From Fidelibacterota bacterium (lineage in GTDB: Bacteria > Fidelibacterota > Marinisomatia > Marinisomatales > J089), in the NCBI GenBank assembly GCA_003695105.1, contig RFIZ01000226.1, positions 1-6,507 of the forward strand: a DNA stretch of 6,507 nt, given 5' to 3'. The notes under the pieces are model-generated. The model had not been told where the DNA came from and searched no databases. It saw nothing but the letters and a program-made list of their open reading frames with translations. Shown piece after piece: positions 1 to 6,507 of the stretch. The translations under genes and the position numbers were made by a program. Position 1 is the first letter of the stretch, and each line of letters begins with the position of its first letter.

Positions 1-1578
1 AAACTGGATCAATCTCTCAGTCCCCAATCCTATGTCCTGGCCAGTTATTCGCGCGGGGCCAATGCGACCCAGTACTACGTTTTCAAAAACCCGACCGATC
101 CCCGGTATGATGTGGATCCCAAAGTTTTCAGTGAAGCCGCCGGATACAATTTTTACGTCGGCGGCTACCAGATGGGACATTATGAGCGCCAGACCGTCGT
201 CCAGACCTGGAAGCTGGAATACCTGAACCAGGTTTCGGCTCTTCATCAACTGCGCATGGGATTGGAACACCGCAAAACCGGCATCGATTTCACCAACTAC
301 GCCACCCTGCTGAATGAAACGACCGGCTATCTGCCCCAGGTGCCGGAAGACCATACCGTGAATTATGACCACTATCACCGCTCACCGGTGGAATGGTCGG
401 CCTATGTACAGGATAAAATCGAATTTTCCGATCTGGTGGTGAATCTGGGACTCCGGTATGACGCCTTCCAACCGAATTGGAAAGTATTATCCGATCCGGC
501 CGACCCCAATTATCGGGATCCCTTGAAGCCTGTCAATCAGTATCACGATCTGGATGGAGACGGGTCCATCTCCCTGGAGGAAATGACCCCGGACAATGCC
601 AAAACCGAAGCCGAACGCTTGCAGTACTGGTACAAGGACGCGAGCCCAAAATCACAGTTCAGCCCCCGGCTGGCGGTGGCCTATCCCATTACCGACAAAG
701 GGGTGTTGCACTTTTCCTATGGACATTTCTTTCAGATACCACCGTTCACGTACCTCTATCTCAATCCTGATTTCGAAGTGACCCCCAGCCTGTCCACGAC
801 CATGGGCAATGCTGACCTGGAACCGGAACGCACCACGCAGTATGAAGTGGGTGTTCAGCAGCAGATCGGCCGTTTTGTGGGCATCGACGTCACCGGTTTT
901 TATAAGGATATCCGGAATTTATTGGGCACCCGGATCCTGGACACGTTTGTCGCCGGGGATCGCTACGCGTTGTATGTCAATCGGGATTACGGCAATGTCC
1001 GGGGGGTAACCGCCTCGGTCACTCTGCGGCGGATGGGAGCGGTGTCCGGGTCCCTGGACTATACCTTTTCCGTCGCTGAAGGGAATGCCTCCGATCCGGC
1101 CACAGCCTACTATGATGAACTCAGCGGGAACGAACCGGAAAAACAGTTGGTCCCGCTGGACTGGGACCAGCGCCACACTCTCAACGGGACCGTGACCTAT
1201 TACTGGGGTCGTTCCGGTCGCGTGAGTCTGGTGGGACAGTACGGCAGCGGCCTGCCCTATACCCCGGAACTGGCCGGGACCCGGATCTCCTTCGAGAACA
1301 GCGAACGGAAACCGCCTCAATTTCAGGTGGATCTGCGGTCCTCCTGGTCCATGTCGCTGCTGGGTCTGACTTGGCGATGGCAGGTGAATGTCTACAACCT
1401 CTTCGATCGCCGGAATGAACGCCTGGTGTACAACGATACGGGACGGGCCACCTATTCCCTGGTATCCACTTATTTGCCGGAACAACAACGCTACAATACC
1501 TTGTCAGAGTATCTCACCCGACCGGATTACTATTCACCCCCCCGGGAGGTGAAAATCGGAGTGTCCCTGGACCTATGA
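1..1578 (+). CDS. TonB-dependent receptor, C-terminal beta-barrel part (5' end outside window)
   Basis: This is the C-terminal 525 residues of an outer-membrane TonB-dependent receptor, a gated barrel that imports a bound substrate using TonB/ExbBD energy. The frame is open from base 1, so the N-terminal plug and any carboxypeptidase-regulatory-like domain are off the left edge; the GTG at 112 is an internal Val codon, not a start. Barrel hallmarks are alternating aromatic/polar strands, SPRLAVAYPITDKGVLHFSYGHFFQ (about 661-735, a strand pair typical of this family), LEPERTTQYEVGVQQQ (about 820-867), an FYKDIRNLLG strand, and the final strand EVKIGVSLDL. One barrel loop carries a complete EF-hand-type calcium loop (547-582). 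The substrate cannot be told from this fragment. The gene overlaps the next one by 4 bases (ATGA), so it heads or sits inside an operon. Family assignment is firm; ligand is unknown. Confidence 0.93.
   Translation, partial: KLDQSLSPQSYVLASYSRGANATQYYVFKNPTDPRYDVDPKVFSEAAGYNFYVGGYQMGHYERQTVVQTWKLEYLNQVSALHQLRMGLEHRKTGIDFTNYATLLNETTGYLPQVPEDHTVNYDHYHRSPVEWSAYVQDKIEFSDLVVNLGLRYDAFQPNWKVLSDPADPNYRDPLKPVNQYHDLDGDGSISLEEMTPDNAKTEAERLQYWYKDASPKSQFSPRLAVAYPITDKGVLHFSYGHFFQIPPFTYLYLNPDFEVTPSLSTTMGNADLEPERTTQYEVGVQQQIGRFVGIDVTGFYKDIRNLLGTRILDTFVAGDRYALYVNRDYGNVRGVTASVTLRRMGAVSGSLDYTFSVAEGNASDPATAYYDELSGNEPEKQLVPLDWDQRHTLNGTVTYYWGRSGRVSLVGQYGSGLPYTPELAGTRISFENSERKPPQFQVDLRSSWSMSLLGLTWRWQVNVYNLFDRRNERLVYNDTGRATYSLVSTYLPEQQRYNTLSEYLTRPDYYSPPREVKIGVSLDL
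547..582 (+). other. EF-hand-type calcium-binding loop inside the TonB receptor barrel
   Basis: The 12 codons read DLDGDGSISLEE. This fits the canonical EF-hand loop: Asp at positions 1, 3 and 5, Gly at 6, Ile at 8 and Glu at 12. It lies in a charged, hydrophilic insertion (about 520-655) between two barrel strands, just before the SPRLAVAYP strand, so it is probably an extracellular loop. Calcium binding is inferred from the residue pattern. The flanking helices of a true EF hand are not clear, so a dockerin-like or single-loop site is as likely. Confidence 0.7.
1545..1562 (+). promoter_or_regulatory. Shine-Dalgarno-like sequences upstream of the second gene
   Basis: GGAGGTGA (1545-1552) matches the 16S anti-Shine-Dalgarno complement perfectly, but its GGAGG core ends about 25 bases before the ATG at 1575, too far for ordinary initiation. 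A weaker GGAG (1559-1562) is 12 bases away. No in-frame start codon lies between them, and the signal peptide begins directly at 1575, so that start stands. Initiation probably depends on ribosomes finishing the upstream gene at the ATGA overlap. Confidence 0.4.
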
Positions 1579-4500
1579 GACGGGTCTTCACTTTGATCCC
1601 CCTGATTCTGCTGCTTGCCCCGGTTCGGGGGCAGTCGGAGAAGCGGGATATGGAGCTTCCGCTGAGGCCCCGTCCGAAAGCGATGAGCCGGGAAGACCGG
1701 AAAGTCAGTGTCCATAACGGAAATAAAATCCTGACCCGCTTTTACAATTACGGCGGGATCGGGGACTGGACCATCGGCGGCCGATACGATTCCGGGATCT
1801 ATCCCCAGGGATCGGGACGTTCCTACATTGCCGAATTCACCCCCGTGGTCGGGGCATCGGTGGTCGACACGAACGGACACCGGATTCACATCGTGTCGGA
1901 CGGAATGGTCTCCAACAACGGCAAGGATCTTTCTCCGCTGGGGTATCAGTGGGGTTTTGAGCCGGAACCGGGTTATGCCAATCCCAATCAGGACAACATT
2001 GCCATGAGTGACAATCCCGCATCCTGGCCCGAAACCTGGCCCGATCGGGACGAAACCTGGGACGGGTTCTGGAACGGTCAGTACGGGAAATACTCCCGCG
2101 CCGATCAGGAATCCTATTTTGTCATGGATGATTATTACAATGACGAATTTGCCTTTTTCCCCGATTCCAACGATTCCGGGAAACGGGGCCTGGGGTTGAA
2201 AGTGGAGGTGCGGGGATACCAATGGGCGCATGTGGCGGCGGAGGATATCATCATCTGGACCTACTGGATCACCAATACCGGGACCTCTCCTCTGGATACG
2301 GTGGTGTTCGGCATGTACGGGGATGCGGATATCGGCGACGACGGGGATCAGCGGGATGATGATGCCTGGTTCGATCAGGAGAATGATATCGTCTACCAAT
2401 GGGACCACGACGGATGGAGTGATGCCAAAGGCGGGTTCAAACCGGCATATTTCGGGTGGAAATTCTTGGAGTCACCGGGGAACCCCCACGATGGCATCGA
2501 TAACGACGGGGACGGAATGATCGATGAGAGCCAGTTCGACGGGATCGACAACGACGGGGACTGGAATCCGGCTACGGACGATCTGGGTACGGACGGTTTG
2601 GGACCCGGGTATGAAGGCTATCCCGGACCCGATGCCGATGGAACGGAGGGGAACGGACAGCCGGATCCGGGAGAACCCAATTTCGAATACACCGACAATG
2701 ACGAATCGGACCAGATCGGACTGACCAGTTTTTTTGCCGCTCCCTGGCCCAACATCACCGCCTCCGACGATGAAGTCCTCTGGGATCAGCTCCAGCCCGG
2801 ATTTTTCTCTGTTCCGGAACAGACGGTCGATCAGACTTTTCTGTACGGTTCCGGCTATTTTACGCTGGCTCCCGGCGAACGGAAGAAATTCGCCGTGGCC
2901 ATGGTGTTTGGTGAGGACCAGGACGATATACTCCGGAATGCAGTCACCATGCAGGCCATCTATAATTCCGATTACAACTTTGCCAAGCCGCCGAAAAAAC
3001 CCACTCTCACCGCCGTGGCAGGTGACCACCGGGTAACCCTTTACTGGGATCAGGCCGCCGAATTATCGAAAGATCCCATCTATGGCACGGATTTCGAGGG
3101 CTATCGCATTTACCGCGCCACCGATCCGGCACTGCTGGAACCCTGGATCATTACCGATGCCTATGGCAATCGCACCTTCAGGAAGCCCATTGCCCAGTTC
3201 GATTACGAAGACGGACTCACGGGACCTCATCCCATCGCTTTCAACGGGATTCAGTTCGATATGGGAAAGGATACGGGTCTGCGACATATCTGGGTGGATA
3301 CGACCGTGGAAAACGGGCAGACCTATTATTATGCAATCACGGCCTACGACAAGGGTTATGATACGGATTTCTATGAACGGGGACTGTCGGAATATGAAAA
3401 TCTCCAACCGCTGGTGCCTTCCGAATGTCCCATCATCGTCAAACAGGCCGCCAATGGTGAAGTGGAATTTTTGGATGTGAATGTGGTGCAGGTGACCCCC
3501 AATGCTCCCGTGGCCGGGTATGTGCCGCCCAACTATTCCGATCACCCAAATGACTTTTTTACCCACGATTCAGGGGCCGGAACCGGTCGGCTGGTCCTGC
3601 TGACCCGGGATCCGTCTCAGGTGAAGGACCAGAATCCCTATGAAGTGGAATTCGCCCGGACAGGCGGGAAAACGGTCTATTCCGTTCGGGACGGGCAGGT
3701 ATTGACGGATACGGTGCAATTTGTGGCCGGCTGGGCAGGCCTGCCTCACAAGCCGGTGGATGTGGCTTCGGTCCGGTTGACGAACCTCTCCGGCACCACC
3801 ACTTTTCAGGCGGGCGTGGATTACCAGGTGGATGGCGAACTGGGTCTCATCGAGAAACTGGACGGTTCGCTGGAGGAGGGCACCACCTATCTGGTGTCCT
3901 ATCAATACTTTCCGCTGTATCAGAGTGACTATGTCCAGGGTGAGGCTTTGAATCCGGTGTTTGACGGCATTCAATTGCTGGTGTACGACGACCCCCTGGC
4001 CCTGTTGGCCGATTCCAGCGGCTGGATTACGGGAGACTGCGGGTGGGTGCCCACCGTTAAAGTGTCGGACTTTCAGGGCGTGCTCTATCCCGCCGATTAT
4101 GAAATCCGCTGGGAGGGTGGATTGGGCGATTCCGTCAGCAGTGACGCCCTGTTCGGAGTGGCGGCGCCCTTTTCAGTGTGGAACCTGTCCGCAAACAAGC
4201 CCAGCCGGTTTGTCATTATCGAAAATGATCACGACGGAGTCTGGGACGTGGATGAACCGATAATCATATTGTACGGCGAATCAGGAATGAATACCTGCTA
4301 TCAGGTGGATTTCGCGGTGGATTCCCTGATGATCGATACCGTATTCGTCAATGACACGACCTGGACGCTGGATACAACGGTAGTCCCGGTCGAACCGGCC
4401 CAGGCAGGTGATATCATCGGAATCTATACTTCCAAACCCTTCGATGCGCGGGACCGGTACTCTTTCACCACTACCCGCTCCCGGGTGGATGTCCGGCAGG

Positions 4501-4826
4501 CCAGACAGGAACTGGATCGCATTGCGGTAGTGCCCAATCCCTACGTGGTAACGGCCTCATGGGAACCGCAACATCTGTTCGCCTCCGGCCGCGGCACGCG
4601 GAAGGTGGAATTCATTCATTTACCCCGGGAGTGCACGATTCGGATATACACCTTATCCGGGTATCTGGTGCAGACCCTCCACCATTCGGATGTGAACGAA
4701 AACGGGGCCGAAGAATGGAATCTCCTGTCCCGGGACGGACTGGAAATCGCCTACGGGGTGTATCTGTATCATGTGGAAGCTCCCGGGATCGGTGAAACCG
4801 TGGGAAAACTGGCGGTGATCAAATGA
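1575..4826 (+). CDS. Large exported protein with Ca-binding-type repeats, FnIII-like module and type 9-like C-terminal sorting domain
   Basis: This 1083-residue protein has no assignable enzymatic function. It starts with a Sec signal peptide (MRR, hydrophobic TLIPLILLL, probable cleavage at VRG/Q, residue about 19-20). Residues about 45-300 form a Trp/Tyr/Asp-rich globular region with YIAEF (84-88) and YFVMDDYYNDEF (181-192). Residues 306-380 are Asp/Gly-rich with two DGIDNDGD repeats. A fibronectin-III-like module spans about 475-595 (FEGYRIYR 507-514, TYYYAITAYD 583-592). Residues about 600-975 are beta-rich and unassigned, with another acidic site NDHDGVWDVDE (884-894). The C terminus (about 984-1083) has VVPNPY (985-990), IRIYTLSG (1022-1029), GVYLYHV (1061-1067) and final GKLAVIK, matching type 9 secretion type A sorting domains or a FlgD-Ig-like fold. 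It overlaps the genes on both sides by ATGA, next to a PorV-like gene. Surface location is inferred; no catalytic motif was seen. Confidence 0.88.
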   Translation: MRRVFTLIPLILLLAPVRGQSEKRDMELPLRPRPKAMSREDRKVSVHNGNKILTRFYNYGGIGDWTIGGRYDSGIYPQGSGRSYIAEFTPVVGASVVDTNGHRIHIVSDGMVSNNGKDLSPLGYQWGFEPEPGYANPNQDNIAMSDNPASWPETWPDRDETWDGFWNGQYGKYSRADQESYFVMDDYYNDEFAFFPDSNDSGKRGLGLKVEVRGYQWAHVAAEDIIIWTYWITNTGTSPLDTVVFGMYGDADIGDDGDQRDDDAWFDQENDIVYQWDHDGWSDAKGGFKPAYFGWKFLESPGNPHDGIDNDGDGMIDESQFDGIDNDGDWNPATDDLGTDGLGPGYEGYPGPDADGTEGNGQPDPGEPNFEYTDNDESDQIGLTSFFAAPWPNITASDDEVLWDQLQPGFFSVPEQTVDQTFLYGSGYFTLAPGERKKFAVAMVFGEDQDDILRNAVTMQAIYNSDYNFAKPPKKPTLTAVAGDHRVTLYWDQAAELSKDPIYGTDFEGYRIYRATDPALLEPWIITDAYGNRTFRKPIAQFDYEDGLTGPHPIAFNGIQFDMGKDTGLRHIWVDTTVENGQTYYYAITAYDKGYDTDFYERGLSEYENLQPLVPSECPIIVKQAANGEVEFLDVNVVQVTPNAPVAGYVPPNYSDHPNDFFTHDSGAGTGRLVLLTRDPSQVKDQNPYEVEFARTGGKTVYSVRDGQVLTDTVQFVAGWAGLPHKPVDVASVRLTNLSGTTTFQAGVDYQVDGELGLIEKLDGSLEEGTTYLVSYQYFPLYQSDYVQGEALNPVFDGIQLLVYDDPLALLADSSGWITGDCGWVPTVKVSDFQGVLYPADYEIRWEGGLGDSVSSDALFGVAAPFSVWNLSANKPSRFVIIENDHDGVWDVDEPIIILYGESGMNTCYQVDFAVDSLMIDTVFVNDTTWTLDTTVVPVEPAQAGDIIGIYTSKPFDARDRYSFTTTRSRVDVRQARQELDRIAVVPNPYVVTASWEPQHLFASGRGTRKVEFIHLPRECTIRIYTLSGYLVQTLHHSDVNENGAEEWNLLSRDGLEIAYGVYLYHVEAPGIGETVGKLAVIK
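2490..2561 (+). repeat. Two imperfect 24-bp direct repeats, 48-bp period, coding DGIDNDGD
   Basis: The 24-base units at 2490-2513 and 2538-2561 match at 21 of 24 positions, and the three differences include silent third-base changes (GAT/GAC twice). Each encodes DGIDNDGD, starting 16 residues apart (residues 306 and 322 of the large exported protein). The first continues as GMIDE and resembles a thrombospondin type 3 or dockerin-type calcium loop; the second continues as WNPATDD and is less regular. Further acidic motifs follow (PDADGTEGNGQPDPGE at 352-367, TDNDESD at 373-379). Calcium binding is inferred from the pattern. Confidence 0.8.
4811..4820 (+). promoter_or_regulatory. Extended ribosome binding site for the PorV-like gene
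   Basis: GGCGGTGATC differs at one base from GGAGGTGATC, the extended complement of the 16S rRNA 3' end. The core ends 7 bases before the ATG at 4823, an ideal spacing. It lies inside the last codons of the upstream gene (the Ala-Val-Ile of its terminal GKLAVIK), so it does double duty. The match could be partly forced by that conserved C-terminal sequence. Confidence 0.55.
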
Positions 4827-5845
4827 AACGGCGATTGGCGATATTCCTGCTGCTGACGGTTCCCGTCTGCCTCTCCGCCCAGTTTGTGCGCCATGTGAGC
4901 AAGGTGGGTACTACCGCCGCCACTTTCCTGGAAATCGGCGTCGGGGCCCGGGCCGGTGGTTTGGGCGAAGCGTTTGTGTCCGTGGCCAACGACGTCACGG
5001 CCCTGTATTGGAATCCGGCCGGAATGAGTGAATTGACCCATCCCCAGGCCACATTCTACCATTCCCCGTGGCTGGTGGACATCCGCTACGACTTTGCCGG
5101 GACGGTGATTCCCCTGCCGTCGAATGGCACCGTCGGCCTGTTTTATACGGGGGTTACCATGGATGACGAACCGGTGCGAACGGTCTTTTACCCTGAAGGT
5201 ACGGGGGAATATTTTCAGGCCGGCAACGTGGCGTTCGGCCTGGCCTATTCCCGGCGTCTGACAGACCGCTTTTCTTTTGGAGTGACCGTCAAGGAAATCC
5301 AGGAACAAATCTGGCATATGCATTCCCGGTCTACGGCCATAGATATCGGTACTCTGTTTCGCACCCGGAACCGGGGCTGGCGATTGGGTATGTCCATCAG
5401 CAATTTTGGTGACAAACTGAAGCTGGAAGGACGGGACACCCAGCAAAAAGTCGATATCGACGAACAGAAAGCGGGAAATAACGATCGAATCGACGCCCAT
5501 CTGGATACCTGGGCCTGGCAACTGCCCCTCCTCATGCGGGTAGGCCTGAGTAAAGATTGGCGGCTGGGTTCGACCCAGCACCTTACCCTGGCCGTAGATG
5601 CCGTGCATCCCAATGACAACCGGGAATATGTCAACCTAGGCGTGGAATATGGCTGGGGGGACTTTCTCTTCCTGCGGTTGGGCCAGAACAATTTGTTTTT
5701 ACCCGACCGGGAACGGGGCTGGACTTACGGCATCGGCCTCCGGACCCATTTCCACGGAAAAGCCAACCTGTCGTTGGATTACGTAGCCCGGGAAATGGGG
5801 GTGTTCCAACTGGTGACCGGGACGTCCCTGACGGTGATGTTCTGA
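4823..5845 (+). CDS. PorV/PorQ (UPF0164) family outer-membrane protein
   Basis: This is a 340-residue outer-membrane beta-barrel of the PorV/PorQ family, related to FadL-type barrels. In Bacteroidota, PorV is a type 9 secretion component that receives proteins carrying a C-terminal sorting domain and brings them to the surface attachment complex. A signal peptide (MKRR, AIFLLLTVPV, cleavage at LSA/Q, residue 19-20) is followed by the diagnostic N-terminal block: GTTAATFLEIGVGARAGGLG (29-48), EAFVSVANDVTALYWNPAGM (49-68). The rest alternates hydrophobic and polar residues as barrel strands do, and the protein ends in Phe (LTVMF), the usual outer-membrane insertion signature. Length is near that of the family. 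The start is set by the signal peptide, the extended Shine-Dalgarno match and the ATGA overlap with the upstream gene. Family call is strong. Whether it acts in type 9 secretion here or as a general porin-like barrel is not shown, since no other secretion genes lie in the window. Confidence 0.9.
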   Translation: MKRRLAIFLLLTVPVCLSAQFVRHVSKVGTTAATFLEIGVGARAGGLGEAFVSVANDVTALYWNPAGMSELTHPQATFYHSPWLVDIRYDFAGTVIPLPSNGTVGLFYTGVTMDDEPVRTVFYPEGTGEYFQAGNVAFGLAYSRRLTDRFSFGVTVKEIQEQIWHMHSRSTAIDIGTLFRTRNRGWRLGMSISNFGDKLKLEGRDTQQKVDIDEQKAGNNDRIDAHLDTWAWQLPLLMRVGLSKDWRLGSTQHLTLAVDAVHPNDNREYVNLGVEYGWGDFLFLRLGQNNLFLPDRERGWTYGIGLRTHFHGKANLSLDYVAREMGVFQLVTGTSLTVMF

Positions 5846-5854
5846 CGCTCAGGG
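5826..5854. terminator. Weak inverted repeat across both convergent stop codons
   Basis: CCCTGA (5826-5831) pairs with TCAGGG (5849-5854). With one bulged C (5848) the stem gains two more pairs (CG 5832-5833 with CG 5846-5847), leaving a 12-base loop. It covers the TGA of the PorV-like gene (5843-5845) and the stop of the minus-strand gene (5849-5851). No T-run follows on either strand, so it is not a classical intrinsic terminator. It may end transcription weakly or be chance. Confidence 0.25.
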
Positions 5855-6507
5855 ATATAACAAGTACGGCCGCACCAGCTGACGGAATTCGGTTTCCGTA
5901 CTCTCCCAGGCAGGCTGGCCGGCGCCGGGTTCCTGCCGGAGGAAAGCACTCAGACCATGACTGCCCCATAGTTTATCCAGCCACGATGCATTCACCTCAA
6001 ATTGGTCCGGGTAGATCTCCCGCAAGACCGTCAGCATCACCACGGCCGTTTTCACCGGATCGAAATGATTACGATCGATGACATCCAGTTGAACCCCTTG
6101 ACAAACCTGTCCTTCATACTTGGGATTCAGCGCCCGTCCGGGAAGATCCACGGGGGTAAAGACGACGGGTTCGAACAAGATGCCCGCCAGCCGGCGGTCC
6201 AGTAATTGGTGCGCCCAGACTTTGCCATCGATCCAGGGGGCGCCGATCCAGCGGAAGGGATGGTCGGTTCCCCGTCCCTCGCTCACGTTTGTCCCTTCGA
6301 ACAAACACAGGCCGGGGTAGAGGATGGCCGTTTCCAGGTCCGGAATATTGGGCGACGGCGAATACCAGGGTATATCCGTCTCATCCCACCAACGGGAGCG
6401 CTCCCAGCCCTGGAGGGGGACGATCTTGAGCGGCGGCACGGATGATATCCAGTTTTGGCCGGTGACCAGCCGGGCCAGTTCGCCCACCGTCAGACCATAT
6501 TGAATCG
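5849..6507 (-). CDS. namZ: NamZ/DUF1343 (GH171) exo-beta-N-acetylmuramidase-like protein, C-terminal part (5' end outside window)
   Basis: About 219 residues of the C-terminal part of a DUF1343 protein are visible. The characterised member, NamZ (formerly YbbC) of Bacillus subtilis, releases N-acetylmuramic acid from the non-reducing end of peptidoglycan fragments. The frame is open to the right edge (IQYGLTVGELARLV read from 6505), so the GTG at 6487 is an internal Val and the N-terminal domain lies outside; full family members are roughly 370-420 residues. Family motifs in order are YGLTVGELA, VPLQGWERSRWWDET, SPSPN (about 6347-6361), LETAILYPG, EGTNVSEGRGT (6266-6298), IGAPWID, and a C-terminal LLRQ-like region ending in QLVRPYLLYP. 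The gene converges on the PorV-like gene with 3 bases between the stops, so it is a separate transcription unit. Its export signal and neighbours cannot be seen. The family call is secure; exact activity is inferred and the symbol is by family only. Confidence 0.88.
   Translation of the reverse strand, partial: IQYGLTVGELARLVTGQNWISSVPPLKIVPLQGWERSRWWDETDIPWYSPSPNIPDLETAILYPGLCLFEGTNVSEGRGTDHPFRWIGAPWIDGKVWAHQLLDRRLAGILFEPVVFTPVDLPGRALNPKYEGQVCQGVQLDVIDRNHFDPVKTAVVMLTVLREIYPDQFEVNASWLDKLWGSHGLSAFLRQEPGAGQPAWESTETEFRQLVRPYLLYP

Noticed and set aside
112..114. GTG at 112 as start of the TonB receptor
   Set aside because: The frame is open back to base 1 with barrel-like sequence (SYVLASYSRGANATQYYVF), no signal peptide follows the GTG, and the plug domain would be missing.
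919..1488. Minus-strand open frame of 189 codons opposite the TonB receptor
   Set aside because: It is antisense to a strongly family-matching barrel, is Pro/Gly/His/Ile-rich with no recognisable motif, and is the kind of open frame expected opposite GC-rich codons.
1530..3029. Two long minus-strand open frames (1530-2408 and 2472-3029) opposite the large exported protein
   Set aside because: Their composition is dominated by Ile, Gly, Val and Pro from reversed Asp/Pro codons, they have no signal peptide or domain, and the plus strand carries a convincing protein throughout.
4838..4885. Possible lipoprotein signal (Cys at residue 16) in the PorV-like protein
   Set aside because: The residues before the Cys (VPV) do not fit a lipobox, which needs Gly, Ala or Ser just before Cys, while LSA/Q fits signal peptidase I cleavage.
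4769..5608. Minus-strand open frame of 279 codons opposite the PorV-like gene
   Set aside because: The plus strand encodes an unmistakable PorV/PorQ N-terminal block, signal peptide and terminal Phe; the antisense frame shows no family features.
5819..5828. Perfect 10-base palindrome GGGACGTCCC near the end of the PorV-like gene
   Set aside because: It lies in coding sequence, is short, has no loop or T-run and no partner copy; chance in GC-rich DNA is sufficient.
6485..6487. GTG at 6487 (minus strand) as start of the NamZ-like gene
   Set aside because: The frame continues to the right edge as IQYGLTVGELA, which matches the internal family motif, and the N-terminal domain would be absent.

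Overview
The window looks like an FCB-superphylum genome outside the well-studied Bacteroidota, in the style of Marinimicrobia, Calditrichota or KSB1-type bacteria. This is inferred from protein style only: a TonB-dependent receptor barrel, a very large secreted protein with Asp-rich DxDxDG motifs and a type 9-like C-terminal sorting domain, and a PorV/PorQ-type outer-membrane protein, all on one strand. The DNA is GC-rich with strong CCGG/CGGG codon bias. No RNA gene, mobile element or CRISPR array was seen, and coding density is essentially 100%.

Layout. (1) 1-1578 (+) is the C-terminal 525 residues of a TonB-dependent receptor whose start lies left of the window. (2) 1575-4826 (+) is a 1083-residue exported protein with a signal peptide, calcium-binding-like repeats, a fibronectin-III-like module, a long unassigned beta-rich middle and a C-terminal sorting-type domain. 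(3) 4823-5845 (+) is a 340-residue PorV/PorQ (UPF0164) family outer-membrane protein. (4) 5849-6507 (-) is the C-terminal part of a NamZ/DUF1343 (GH171) exo-N-acetylmuramidase-like protein, convergent with the operon and with its 5' end outside the window.

The three plus-strand genes are joined by two ATGA start/stop overlaps and almost certainly form one translationally coupled operon. Its promoter must lie upstream of the window. In Bacteroidota, PorV carries proteins with a C-terminal sorting domain from the type 9 translocon to the cell surface. The simplest reading is therefore a surface cassette: a TonB-energised uptake channel, a large calcium-stabilised exported partner, and a PorV-like protein that may serve that partner. 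The functional link is inference; the gene order and overlaps are seen directly.

The NamZ-like gene is probably independent of the operon and related to peptidoglycan fragment breakdown. Only 3 bases separate the two convergent stop codons, and a weak inverted repeat spans both stops.
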